Assembly: GCA_005191425.1 (NCBI GenBank)
Contig: SUPR01000029.1
Coordinates: forward strand, 1 to 36,736
From: Candidatus Helarchaeota ASGARD archaeon Hel_GB_B
GTDB lineage: Archaea; Asgardarchaeota; Lokiarchaeia; Helarchaeales; HEL-GB-B
Length of the DNA stretch: 36,736 nucleotides
Direction: 5' to 3'
How positions within the stretch are numbered: position 1 is the first letter of the stretch; every line of letters begins with the position of its first letter. A model generated the notes under the pieces. It searched no databases. It saw nothing but the letters and a program-made list of their open reading frames with translations, and had not been told where the DNA came from. A program made the position numbers and the translations under genes. This document shows positions 18,860 through 29,800 of the stretch, in pieces.

Positions 18860-19629
18860 TTATTATAAACCCCTTTTTTATAGTTATATAGAAGTTTTCC
18901 AGTTAATAGACTAACAAGTATACCAATTACAATTGAAATTATCATATAATTATAATTTATAAAAAATAAATTTATAAGATTAGAACGAGCAAATCCTGAA
19001 TAATTAGAATTGATTATTGTACAAGTTAATATCGGCTCAGATACTAGATTTTCTCTTATTGAAACTTCATATTTCAACAATATTTTAGAATTTATATCAT
19101 AATAATAGGAAATAATCAGTGCTTGAGTAAAAACTGTTATAATATGTGTATAGACTTGACATAAAATCAACCCGATTTTATTTCCGAAATCAATCACTTC
19201 TAACTGGGATTTCTGAAATAAAACTTCTGATGGGGAAAGATTTGTAGCCAATATTATTTGTGGTTGAAAATCCATTAATATCCACTGCTGATGGTCATTA
19301 TCTTGGTCTTTACCAGTTTCTGGATCTATATAATATGTGCTACTTTTTATATATTCGAAAAAATTTAATCTATAGTTTTCAGTATATGTGACAATTATAA
19401 CCTGACTAGAAATATTAAATTGAACTTCGATATTCGATTGATATTGACCTTTTAAATAGAAGGAATCAGGACTAATCTCTATCAAATTTCCATTAACTAT
19501 ATATGATACATTAAAATTGCCTAAAGTTGCTGAATAAGTTATTTTTGAATAGAAAATTAACATATTAAATAAACCAAAAATAGATAAAAGAATAATAAAA
19601 AAAATACTAGCCCTATTTTTAAAATTCAT
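18856..19629 (-). CDS. Membrane-anchored extracytoplasmic protein of unknown function
   Basis: 257 aa; N-terminal SIFFIILLSIFGLFNMLIFY and C-terminal YMIISIVIGILVSLLTGKLLYNY; 4-bp overlap with xpd-like gene. Confidence 0.8.
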   Translation of the reverse strand: MNFKNRASIFFIILLSIFGLFNMLIFYSKITYSATLGNFNVSYIVNGNLIEISPDSFYLKGQYQSNIEVQFNISSQVIIVTYTENYRLNFFEYIKSSTYYIDPETGKDQDNDHQQWILMDFQPQIILATNLSPSEVLFQKSQLEVIDFGNKIGLILCQVYTHIITVFTQALIISYYYDINSKILLKYEVSIRENLVSEPILTCTIINSNYSGFARSNLINLFFINYNYMIISIVIGILVSLLTGKLLYNYKKGVYNK

Positions 19630-19653
19630 CTGCTCTCACAATAATGAAATTTT

Positions 19654-20751
19654 TTACGAGCGTTTTCTTCGTACTATCTTTTTAGTTTGTGGGACTTCTT
19701 TTTCAACTGTATTAATTTGCCTTTCTGTTGATGGATTTTTATTCATTTTGGTATCGGATTGTTTTATTGTATTTATTTTAACAGGTTTTACACCTAAATC
19801 ATAATATCCAGTATCTCGTAATACAAGTACAACTTCACTTTTTGGTAAATCTACGGCTTTTTCAACTTTAAATTTACGTTCTCCTTTTGCTGAACTTTTG
19901 ATTGTAACTTGGATTCTGATTTCCGATTCATGTCCAATTACATTTCCCATTGAATGTTTAATTCCAGCGCCATAGCCCGAAGGGTCGCCTGTTGCTTGAT
20001 TTGTAATTACAGCAACAATGTTATATAATTTAGCAAATTTTTTAATTTCATGAAGTATTTGATTGGCTTTTTGTTGTCGCTCGGGTATTAATTGCCTTTG
20101 TGCACCATATTCTGACCTAAAATGCGTAGCAATTGAGTCAAGTACTACTAATTTAGCACCCGTTAATTCTATTTGCGTTCCTAATTGTTGAGAACACATA
20201 TATCGTAATGCATCAGAATTAGCTGGAACTGCCCGAGAAATTCCTTTAATAACTGCATTACCATCTAGACCAAACCTGGGCGCTATCTCTCTAATTCTTT
20301 TTAATGATAAAGAATTTTCTGCATCAATAAATACAGTACCCCCACCAAGTCCTCCTTTTGATTTTGGCAAAGCAGCAGTACATATCAATTGATGTAGCAT
20401 ATTTGATTTTCCGGTACCCTCAGGACCCCAAAATTCATACAATCTTTGAGTAGACAAACCCCCACCTAATATTTCATCAAAAGTTTTACAGCCGGTCGTT
20501 AATATTTCTCTTTTATTATATTCTTCTAATAATTCGTCTCCTGTCTTAAATTTAAGACCAAGTACCCCATCTGACTGTTCAGCCGCAGATCTAATAATTT
20601 TTTTTGCAACAGCTTCTGTAATTCCATCAATTGCAGCTAATTCACTAGGCCTCGCAGTTGCTATTGATTCTATAGTTCTAAAACCATTATCAATTAGTTT
20701 CTGGGCAGTAGTAGCTCCAATTCCATCCAATCTTTCTAAATCTGAACTCAA
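19654..20751 (-). CDS. radA: DNA repair and recombination protein RadA
   Basis: 365 aa; N-terminal HhH LDGIGATTAQKLIDNGF; Walker A GPEGTGKS; LVVLDSIATHFRSEYGAQRQLIPERQQKANQ; ITNQATGDPS. Confidence 0.96.
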   Translation of the reverse strand: MSSDLERLDGIGATTAQKLIDNGFRTIESIATARPSELAAIDGITEAVAKKIIRSAAEQSDGVLGLKFKTGDELLEEYNKREILTTGCKTFDEILGGGLSTQRLYEFWGPEGTGKSNMLHQLICTAALPKSKGGLGGGTVFIDAENSLSLKRIREIAPRFGLDGNAVIKGISRAVPANSDALRYMCSQQLGTQIELTGAKLVVLDSIATHFRSEYGAQRQLIPERQQKANQILHEIKKFAKLYNIVAVITNQATGDPSGYGAGIKHSMGNVIGHESEIRIQVTIKSSAKGERKFKVEKAVDLPKSEVVLVLRDTGYYDLGVKPVKINTIKQSDTKMNKNPSTERQINTVEKEVPQTKKIVRRKRS

Positions 20752-21279
20752 TTATAAAATCACCTATTTCCTTTGATTAATTTTAAGCGGGTAAAAAAAT
20801 TTGTTTTTAAATGTTTCGATTAAGTGTTAAACTATATTTACAGACTTGGATAATATTTTCTAATTGAAAAAAGCGAAAAATAAAACTATTTTAAATAGAA
20901 ATCTTCTAAAATTTAATTATAAATTTATATTGCTTTTTTTATATATATTATTCAATAAAATTCTTAAAAAATTCTGAAATCTAAGATACATTAGATCTAT
21001 TTTTTTAAAAAAGTTATAGATTAATTATAAAACTAATTATTTTCTACAAATCTAAAAATTTTTTACAATTAGCCCAAATCTTCTTATCTTATATCCTCTC
21101 ATAATTGATTTTTTTATAAAAGTAAGGTGTGCCTATAAATTTATAACCAAAATTTAATCGGAATTAAATAATCTTTTTAATATTTTATTTGTAGATCAAA
21201 ACTTTTTTCTCAAATTAAATTTTTTATTTCAGAGGTTTTTGGCAAAACTTTATAATATTTCAAATTTAATTTTCAAAAA

Positions 21280-22704
21280 ATGACCTCAAAAACACATGTT
21301 TGTCTAATTCAATGCGATTATCCTAAAGACCATAGTTTTATTATTAAAGATATTATTTTTCCACCATTAGGATTAGAGTATTTAGCTGCAAATATTGGGG
21401 ATTTAGCTGAAATTAAGATTTTTGATAATAGATTTCCCGAATATAACTTAAAAAATCTTAAAAAAGAATTTGAAAATTTTCACCCAGATATTGTAGGGAT
21501 AAGTGTAAATTTCTCCAATCAAATTTATCATGCAAATGCTATAGCTAAAATTGCAAAAGATTTTGGAGCTAAAGTATTAATGGGTGGTTGGCATGCCACT
21601 GCAGTACCTGAGGACACGTTATCATTTCCATGGACTGACCTTGTTATTCGTGGTGAAGGAGAATCTGCTCTGAGAAACCTGATTATAAAAGGTAGTCCTT
21701 CTGACATAAAAGGGATTTCTTATAAAAAAAATGGAAAAATAATTCACAATCCTGACCAAGAATTGTTAGATTTAAATTCATCTAATCCTCCTGCCCGAAA
21801 TTATAGGCCTAAATTCGCTAAAAAATATTATAACTTTTTTGGTGTTCCGGTTGATTCGATGGAAACGAGCAGAGGATGTCCATATAGATGTAAATTTTGT
21901 AATATACATAATTTTTATCACCATAAATATAGAACACGCTCAATTCGTCAAATCATCCAGGATTTAAATCAAATTAATGAATCAGTTAAATTAGTATATA
22001 TTATTGATGACAATTTTACTGCATATAGAAGTCATGTAATCGAAGTATGTAATGCAATAATTAAAAGAAATATAAAAAAAGCATTTATGAGTACTTCACG
22101 CCTAGATCAAGTTGTAAAATACCCGGAAATTTACGAATTAATGGCAAAAGCTGGGTTTATTTTTACTTTTGTAGGAATTGAAAGCTTTTCCAATAAAACC
22201 TTAAAAAGTTTAAACAAACAGCTTGAATTGAAACAAATTAGAAAAGGTATAAAAATTCTGCATGATTTAGGGTTTATTATTGAAGGAAATATTATATTGG
22301 GAGCAAATTATAACGATACAAAAAAGGATTTAGAATCAACATTGGAAATAGCTAAAAGTCTAGACATCGATATACCGACCTTCTCTTTACTTACACCTTA
22401 TCCTATGACAGACCTCTGGGATGAAGTCAATGAAAAAGGGCTTCTTTTATCGGGGATTGACTGGCACAAATTCAACTGGAATAACCCAATTATAAAATAT
22501 CCTCATTTGTCTCCTGAAGATTTGAAATATTATCTAAATAAAGCATATTTCGAGGTCAGACGATTTAAAAATCCATTAAATAAATTTGTTAATATTCTCA
22601 GAGCTAGAGGGCTGTCTTTCTTTATTTCTACTTTTCTAACTCAAGGTGGAATCAAATCTCTAATACATTTTATTAAAAGAATATATCCTGACTTTTTGAA
22701 ATGA
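21280..22704 (+). CDS. B12-binding-domain radical SAM protein
   Basis: 474 aa; N-terminal Rossmann-like B12-binding fold (VGISVNFSNQ...VLMGGWHATAVPEDTL...IRGEGE); CxxxCxxC in SRGCPYRCKFCNIH. Confidence 0.93.
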   Translation: MTSKTHVCLIQCDYPKDHSFIIKDIIFPPLGLEYLAANIGDLAEIKIFDNRFPEYNLKNLKKEFENFHPDIVGISVNFSNQIYHANAIAKIAKDFGAKVLMGGWHATAVPEDTLSFPWTDLVIRGEGESALRNLIIKGSPSDIKGISYKKNGKIIHNPDQELLDLNSSNPPARNYRPKFAKKYYNFFGVPVDSMETSRGCPYRCKFCNIHNFYHHKYRTRSIRQIIQDLNQINESVKLVYIIDDNFTAYRSHVIEVCNAIIKRNIKKAFMSTSRLDQVVKYPEIYELMAKAGFIFTFVGIESFSNKTLKSLNKQLELKQIRKGIKILHDLGFIIEGNIILGANYNDTKKDLESTLEIAKSLDIDIPTFSLLTPYPMTDLWDEVNEKGLLLSGIDWHKFNWNNPIIKYPHLSPEDLKYYLNKAYFEVRRFKNPLNKFVNILRARGLSFFISTFLTQGGIKSLIHFIKRIYPDFLK

Positions 22705-22948
22705 AATTTTATTGTTGTCGAGATTATTTTCTTTTTTCTAAATTATTTTTATGAGCGTATCCGCATAGTAATTAATAAAATTTCTTCTAAATCTTACTAA
22801 TTATTCCATTTTAATTATAATTAAAATTTCTGATCTTCTACTCATGATTTTTTTACATTCCATTATATTTTTAAATGGAATTTTTCACCTTTTAAAATTA
22901 TTATTTAATCATAAATGAAAATATTATCCAAGAAGGACTTGTAAAAAT

Positions 22949-23659
22949 ATGAATGATAATAAAAGAAGGGCATCTTTAAATTTCTTGACACTAAAAAGCG
23001 GACTGGATGGATTGGATAGGCAACTAAGAAATGGTTTTAGCCCAGGAATAATTCACATTTATGGCCCCCCTAATACTGGCAAATCTAATTTTGCAATGCA
23101 ACTTGTATTAAATGCGATTACTACTTATGATTCTGAACCAATTTGGATTGATACAAATAATAATTTTGAATTTAGAAGACTTATCCAAATGACTGGAAAT
23201 AATATAAGAATATTGAGAAATTTCAAATATTTAAATCCTATAAATTACGATGAATTTAAAATTTTGATCGAAAATATCCCAAAAATTATAGATAATAAAA
23301 CAATGGTGCTTGTAATTGATCCCATTACTTATTTCTATAGATTAAATGTGAATTTAAATAATTGGTTCGGCTTAAAACGAGATTTAATTAAAATTCTTGG
23401 AAAATTTATTGGTATCTCTGTTAAAAATCATTTAATAATTATATTAGTCAATCAAATAAAAGGTCATGAAATGAAATTAGAAGCAGTGTGTCAGGATATT
23501 CTAGAATTATATTCAAAATATTCATTACTTTTTGAGAATAAAAATGGCTTAACTATTACTCTTCGTAAATTACGTAATATAAAACTCAATAAGAAATTTA
23601 AGTTTAAAATATCAAACAATGGACTTTCGGATTTTAGCACAAAAATAGGAATTGATTAA
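22949..23659 (+). CDS. RadB-like RecA-superfamily ATPase
   Basis: 236 aa; SPGIIHIYGPPNTGKSNFAMQL; MVLVIDPITYFYR; IILVNQIKG; no HhH domain. Confidence 0.8.
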   Translation: MNDNKRRASLNFLTLKSGLDGLDRQLRNGFSPGIIHIYGPPNTGKSNFAMQLVLNAITTYDSEPIWIDTNNNFEFRRLIQMTGNNIRILRNFKYLNPINYDEFKILIENIPKIIDNKTMVLVIDPITYFYRLNVNLNNWFGLKRDLIKILGKFIGISVKNHLIIILVNQIKGHEMKLEAVCQDILELYSKYSLLFENKNGLTITLRKLRNIKLNKKFKFKISNNGLSDFSTKIGID

Positions 23660-23897
23660 TTTTAGAAAAATAACTATAAAAAACTATAGAATTCTTATTC
23701 TTATTATTAATTTTACATCACTTATTAAGTCAAAAAAGGAAAGTGATTTTTCAATTTTAGATATACAATTAACCATCAAAAAACGAAAATTTTTATTTAG
23801 AAAAATTGAAGCATTATTCCATTATTTAATAGGCTTATTACAATATATGCATTTAAAAGCAATATCATATTCTAATAAAAAGTTCTTTATAACTTAG
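23652..23897 (+). CDS. Possible small protein (81 aa), unknown
   Basis: ORF overlapping the RadB-like 3' end by 8 bp; no recognisable motif. Confidence 0.3.
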   Translation: MINFRKITIKNYRILILIINFTSLIKSKKESDFSILDIQLTIKKRKFLFRKIEALFHYLIGLLQYMHLKAISYSNKKFFIT

Positions 23898-24000
23898 TTC
23901 CAAATGATTTTATATAAAATTCCTTAATTTCAATCCCCTATCTTAAAAATTAAATAATATTTTTATGATAAAATAGAAAATTCAAATTTTATTATCAATT

Positions 24001-24480
24001 TTAGTAAATATATGGACCTAGATTTACAAAAAGCATTAATCCGGTGTTAATATACAGCCAAAATACAATAACAATAATACCAATCAGATTACTAACTACA
24101 AATATTAGGCGCGGTTTTATATTTTTTCTATTAATATTAAATGCGTATAATGTTATAATTAAAATTAAATAAACGAAAAGCAAAACCGTAATAAAAGAAA
24201 TCAGTACTTGGAGTGTTTGTATTATTATATTATTATATATCGCAATATTTACTATTAAATAAATTCCAAAAGTAGTTTTAATAAAATATACTCCTAATAA
24301 ACTGAGAACTATAAAAACTATAGTAATTAAAAGCCCTTTTTTATTCGAATTTATTTTCGTAGTATACAAGGACAGTTGAATTATCAGTAAAACAATTAAT
24401 CCTACAAAAAAATATGTCGTAAATATATAAATCCACTGAAAAATAATTTCACTAAACCACAATCTATTCACTTTTTTCAA
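24001..24480 (-). CDS. Polytopic membrane protein (about 4 TM)
   Basis: 159 aa with several hydrophobic segments (FFVGLIVLLIIQLSLY, GLLITIVFIVLSLLGVYFI, TLQVLISFITVLLFVYLILIITLYAF, RLIFVVSNLIGIIVIVFWLYI). Confidence 0.75.
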   Translation of the reverse strand: MKKVNRLWFSEIIFQWIYIFTTYFFVGLIVLLIIQLSLYTTKINSNKKGLLITIVFIVLSLLGVYFIKTTFGIYLIVNIAIYNNIIIQTLQVLISFITVLLFVYLILIITLYAFNINRKNIKPRLIFVVSNLIGIIVIVFWLYINTGLMLFVNLGPYIY

Positions 24481-24598
24481 ATTTTATTATTTATTATCAA
24501 ATTCATTATTCAGTAAGAATTTCTTTATAAATGTTAAAAAACCCATATTTAAGGTCAAAACTTTCAATTAAATGGACTTTTATATCACCCATTTGAAT

Positions 24599-24612
24599 CA
24601 CTCATTGCAAAA
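24599..24612 (+). repeat. Dispersed 14-bp motif CACTCATTGCAAAA, copy 3
   Basis: Exact match in the 24481-25255 intergenic region. Confidence 0.7.
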
Positions 24613-24739
24613 TTTTTATATGTGACTTTAATTGATTAATTACTATGATTAGATTAAATTGGGTTAATTCTGAGAAAATAAGTTAAATAGACTATGAATA
24701 AAAGGTAAATTTCTCAGTTTGGAGATTTTAGACGGATGA

Positions 24740-25034
24740 TATGAAATAATTTATGCATATCTTCAAAACATTGATGAAATACTGGCTGAATTTTACACGA
24801 ATACACGATATAAAATACTTTTAAATCCATTATCTGGAAATTTATTAATTTAGGTCATGATTAACCCAACTTAAATAAAAAATGAACTTAAATTATGAAG
24901 AATTAAGCATAGAAATTGATTAAATTTATATCTGTAAAAGAAATTTTAATGAAATCCAAATAAAAGGGACTGATACTAACCAAAAATAACTATTAGTTAA
25001 TATAATAGAACAAATCGGTTATAAAATACATTAA
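24740..25034 (+). pseudogene. Possible decayed protein-coding remnant
   Basis: Coding-like peptides interrupted by stops: YEIIYAYLQNIDEILAEFYTNTRYKILLNPLSGNLLI* (24740-24853) and MNLNYEELSIEID*IYICKRNFNEIQIKGTDTNQK*LLVNIIEQIGYKIH* (24882-25034). Confidence 0.35.
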
Positions 25035-25255
25035 TTTATTTTTTAATATAAAACATCATACATTATTTGGTTTTTAAGTGTTTATAGCCAATTTATTATT
25101 TCTTATTGGTGTTTAGTTCTAAATTATTAATTAAATAAAGTAATTATAAACAAAATTATCTGGGATAGTTTTTTAACCATTAATTATTTATTGTTTCTAA
25201 AAATTTATGACCATATAAACAAATTTAAATAAAAAATAACAATTTCTAAAATTTA

Positions 25256-26044
25256 ATGATAACTATTGGAATAGATGTTGGTTCATTAACTACTAAAGCA
25301 GTAGTATATGATGGTAAAATATTAGGAACATTTATCTCAAGATCGGGTCATCAATTTGAACGAGCTGGGATAGATGTTTTTAATAAGGTTTTGAATATTG
25401 CTGGAGTAAAAAAAGAAGATATTGACTATATATTAAGCACAGGATATGGAAGATATTCATTGCCCTTTACAAATGATAAAGTTACGGAGATTACGGCTCA
25501 TGCTAGGGGTGTTAACTTTTTTTATCCAAATGTACGGACAATAATTGATATTGGTGGGCAGGATAGTAAAGCAATGAGAGTACAAAATGGTCAAGTTAAA
25601 GACTTTATGATGAATGATAAATGTGCTGCTGGAACAGGACGTTTTATTGAAGTTATGGCTAAAGCACTTTCGGTAAACTCTCTAGATGAGATGGGAAAAC
25701 TATCATTACAATCAAAAAATCCGGCTCAAATCTCTTCTATGTGCACGGTTTTTGCCGAATCAGAAGTTATTTCATTATTTGCAGAAAAAAAATATTCTAA
25801 AGTCGATATAATTGCTGGTATTCACAACTCAATTGCTAAAAGAATAGGTGGATTAGTGCGAAGGCTGGGAAAAATTGAAGAAGATGTTGCATTTGTTGGT
25901 GGAGTTGCAAAAAATATTGGCGTTAAAAAAGCATTAGAAAATGAATTAAAAGTAAAAATAGTCTCTCCGGAAGGAGATTACCCCCAATTAACTGGTGCAT
26001 TAGGGGCAGCAATTATTGCTTACGAACGAGCTAACAAAAAATAA
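25256..26044 (+). CDS. BadF/BadG/BcrA/BcrD-family ATPase (2-hydroxyacyl-CoA dehydratase activator, HgdC type)
   Basis: 262 aa; MITIGIDVGSLTTKAVVYD, IIDIGGQDSKAM, NDKCAAGTGRFIEVMA, SSMCTVFAESEVISL, VAFVGGVAKN, LTGALGAAI. Confidence 0.95.
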   Translation: MITIGIDVGSLTTKAVVYDGKILGTFISRSGHQFERAGIDVFNKVLNIAGVKKEDIDYILSTGYGRYSLPFTNDKVTEITAHARGVNFFYPNVRTIIDIGGQDSKAMRVQNGQVKDFMMNDKCAAGTGRFIEVMAKALSVNSLDEMGKLSLQSKNPAQISSMCTVFAESEVISLFAEKKYSKVDIIAGIHNSIAKRIGGLVRRLGKIEEDVAFVGGVAKNIGVKKALENELKVKIVSPEGDYPQLTGALGAAIIAYERANKK

Positions 26045-26096
26045 AAACTGTCAGCAAAAAATTATAATTTATTAGATCAATTCAAGAAGACGTATT

Positions 26097-26471
26097 ATGA
26101 GTTATGATAATTCTAAAAAGGAATTGTTAAAGCTAATCTTAAAATTACAAGATAACTTTATAATTCATAAGAATACAGCAATTGAATTTTTAAAACGGAA
26201 TGGTTTCACTGATATTGATATTATATCCGAAAATTTATTGGGCTTAATTAAATATGATAATAAAATATATTATATCAGTAAGAATTTTGGCTTATTAAAC
26301 CATGACCTAATTAAACTCTGTAAAAAAATCTTAAAAACAAATAGAGACCTTGTTTTTCTATGGCCTAAAACAGAATTAGAATATCCTGAAAAGATCCCAA
26401 TTTTTGTAATGGCACAAAGAGACCTTGGCATATTAGTTTATTCAGAAAACAAGGCCCTAATAGAAAAATAG
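26097..26471 (+). CDS. Hypothetical small cytoplasmic protein (124 aa)
   Basis: Intact ORF downstream of the BadF-type gene, same strand, coding-like composition. Confidence 0.65.
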   Translation: MSYDNSKKELLKLILKLQDNFIIHKNTAIEFLKRNGFTDIDIISENLLGLIKYDNKIYYISKNFGLLNHDLIKLCKKILKTNRDLVFLWPKTELEYPEKIPIFVMAQRDLGILVYSENKALIEK

Positions 26472-26848
26472 TTGATATTCATTTTAATATTAATTTTTTT
26501 CTTTTCTACTTTTTAATTTTAGAATTAATATATTTGTAGTCATAGAATTTTAAGATCTAATCAAACCACAAATAAATGCTATTAATTTAATCTAATAGAA
26601 TATTATTAATTTTTAGTCTGAATTGTATATTATTTTCTTCTTGAAAACGAAAATGAATATAATTTCAATTATAAATCCGTTTCTTTAAATTAATTTTATC
26701 CTCAATATATGTTTTCTCTTCATTTATTAAGTATTTTTTAATTATTTGAAAATAAATTTACTAAATTATAAGACATTTATAGTAAAAATTCATTTATAAT
26801 ATTTAATGTAATAAATATTTTCAATTTTTTAATAGGTGTATTATTAAG

Positions 26849-29800
26849 ATGAGAATTTCAGTTAATAATCACAAGGTAAAATCTACGTTTTTAATATTAA
26901 TTTTGGCTTTTATGATATTTGTTAATTTGTTTGCTTTAAATTATATTATCCCATATTCTCGATATTCAAATAATAAATTAAACAGCAAAAAAAGCAATAA
27001 TTTCATTCAAAATAGTAATTCAGGATTTGTTGAAAGCCCAATTACTAATCCTAATTCATTATACGCTGAAAATAATACTAATGCTGTCTTAACCTGTAAT
27101 AAAACTCAAAGTTTTTTAGGTAGGACGCCGCACTTAATTAAAATAAATACTTATAACTGGAATTTTACGGCAACTAAATTAGGTTTTTTCGGTATCTCTC
27201 AAAATTATACATTAATAGTAGAAGATATTGCAGAAGACCATAATAACATTTTTCAGGAGGATGTTTATGATGAATGGGCACAAGGTTTCAGCTTAAATGC
27301 ACAATTCAGTAGGATAAATAAAATTGGACTTTATCTACAATATAGAGGAAAATATGATTTATGGGTAGAGGTGTATAATGCGACCGATACCGGAGATTTA
27401 TCTTTAGAACCGGATAAATTACTAATGAAATCTGAAACAGTTACTATTGAAAATCTATTCAATGCTAAAAGCGAGTTTATAATTTTTAATTTTCAAAGCA
27501 ATAAAATAATTAACAATTCAGAAACATGTGATAATACCTTTTTTATAATTCTAAATGGGACGAAAACCGGTGGTATATATGCATTTGTTGAATGGTGGTA
27601 TGCAGACGATGAAAAGGGAATAGACAACGGTGATGCATTGGAATATAAAAATAATAGATGGGAACTTAATTCGATTGATTATTATTCTATAATAAATTTA
27701 ACTCAACTGTTTTTCCCTGAAGATATTAATATGAAAATAAATGATTCAGCAACAACAACAATTGATGTATTAAATGGGGCTTCTCCTGGTCGGGGGCATG
27801 TTTCATTTTCTAAATTTATTCCAAACTCAAATGTTTCAATCTTAGTGACTTCGACTACTTTTGTTAATTTCATGGCAATTTCAAATACAAGATTGAGTAA
27901 TTCTTCACATGCATTAACTCAGTTTTATGCAGGTTCACAATTACCGACCGTAAATATAAACATAAGTCTTTATGCTCACTTTATCATTGATTCATTTGCA
28001 AAAAAATTGAATATAACATTACAAAAAAGCTGGAATGTTTCATTAATTAGTGCTAGCCAATTAATTCTTAGTAGTTCTGATTGGAAGCGTTCAGGGAATT
28101 ATTTATTAATAAATGCAAGCGATAATTTTTACGCAATAAAATGTATAGATCACAATTATATTGGTAATATTATACTAAATACCTATAAGGATTCTCTTTT
28201 TATAAATCATAATTTAACTGTTAATAATACATTTAGGATATATAATTCAATAACTCCCATTAATTTAACAATTTATAATTCGTCAGATAGACTAATCCAC
28301 ACTCAAAAGAAATTACCCAGTAATTATTACTGTTCATTTGACCCCTATAATATGACTTCAAATGGGATGTTTAAAATAATTTTAAAGTGGTTCAATGGCA
28401 CTTCAATAGGTTATAACTTTTCAAATATAGAGGTACAATACCACGCGGACTTTTATGAAATATCTGACAATATTAATCAATCAAAACCGTTTCAAGCTGG
28501 AGAATTGGTATTAGTAGACGCATTTTATAATAATACTGAATTAAACTGTGGTATATTAAATGCGTCCAGCGACATTTCTATTAATATGACAAGCAGAACT
28601 CAATACAATGTATCAGAATTTGGTGGTGGGTATTATAATATTACCATATATACAAACCAACTTACTTCAAAAAATTATACTTTAGTAATTTCTGCTCATA
28701 AAGTTGGATACGAGGAGTCAAATTTTTCGATAAGATTTCAGATCATTACTCATTTTAATGCTACAATGAATATCACAGGATATTATGGAAATGTATTTAG
28801 AAATGGGTCATGGTGGGTGCACCCAAATCCTTATTTTAGTGACAATACGCATAAAATTCAGATTATTTATAAGAACGGTACTGCGCCCTATGATGGAATT
28901 TATCCTGCAGCAATATATGCATATCCAAATTGGTCTTCAGATGTCTGGTATGGGAACCCTTTTGATACTTTTGGTCGATATGATATAACATTAGATACAA
29001 CAGGGCTCCACGAAGGCGATAAAGGTGAAATAACCATTATTGCAACATCAAATATGTTTGAAACAAAAGAGATAAGAATATTTTTCAAGATAGATGAAAT
29101 ACCCGAGAATTTATTATCATTTGATATAAATGGATTTGAGGAAATTACAGCTTATGAAGGTGAAACAATCCAAATTGCAGCAAGTTTTATTGACGATTTT
29201 CATGGGAAAGACATTGTGTTTGAAAATGATACAGAAGGTAATTTGACTTGGTACATACCCGGTACAACTGCAACGGGTCTAATGAGTAAAATAATCCACA
29301 CTTATATGGATTCAATTGAACTTCCTTCCTATAATATTACCGGAGGAGATTATAACATTACAATAAAAGCCCAAGCATTGCGAGATTATGCAACTAAGGA
29401 AGTTAATATATCACTTCATGTCTTGAATAAAGAGCCCACTAATATAAATATAACATATTATACTGAATCAGATGTCCGAATTGGGAAGCCATTATACATA
29501 TATTCTACTTTATCTTTTAGTAATGGGACCAGATTAAATTATAAAATGCTTGAATTTAACCTTACATATTTAAATAATACAATTATCATAGATTCAGTTA
29601 ACACAACGATATTAACAGATAGTAATGGTGTTGCTACTTATTTTATTTCTGAATTGCCTGACAATATAAATAAAATTCGGGTGAATTGCAGCTATTCAGG
29701 AACAGAAAAAATTGCAGAAACTAAAGGGTCTAGAATTATTAATGTACTGGACAAATATGTGACTTTTATTAATATTACTGCAGAATATTACAATGATATT

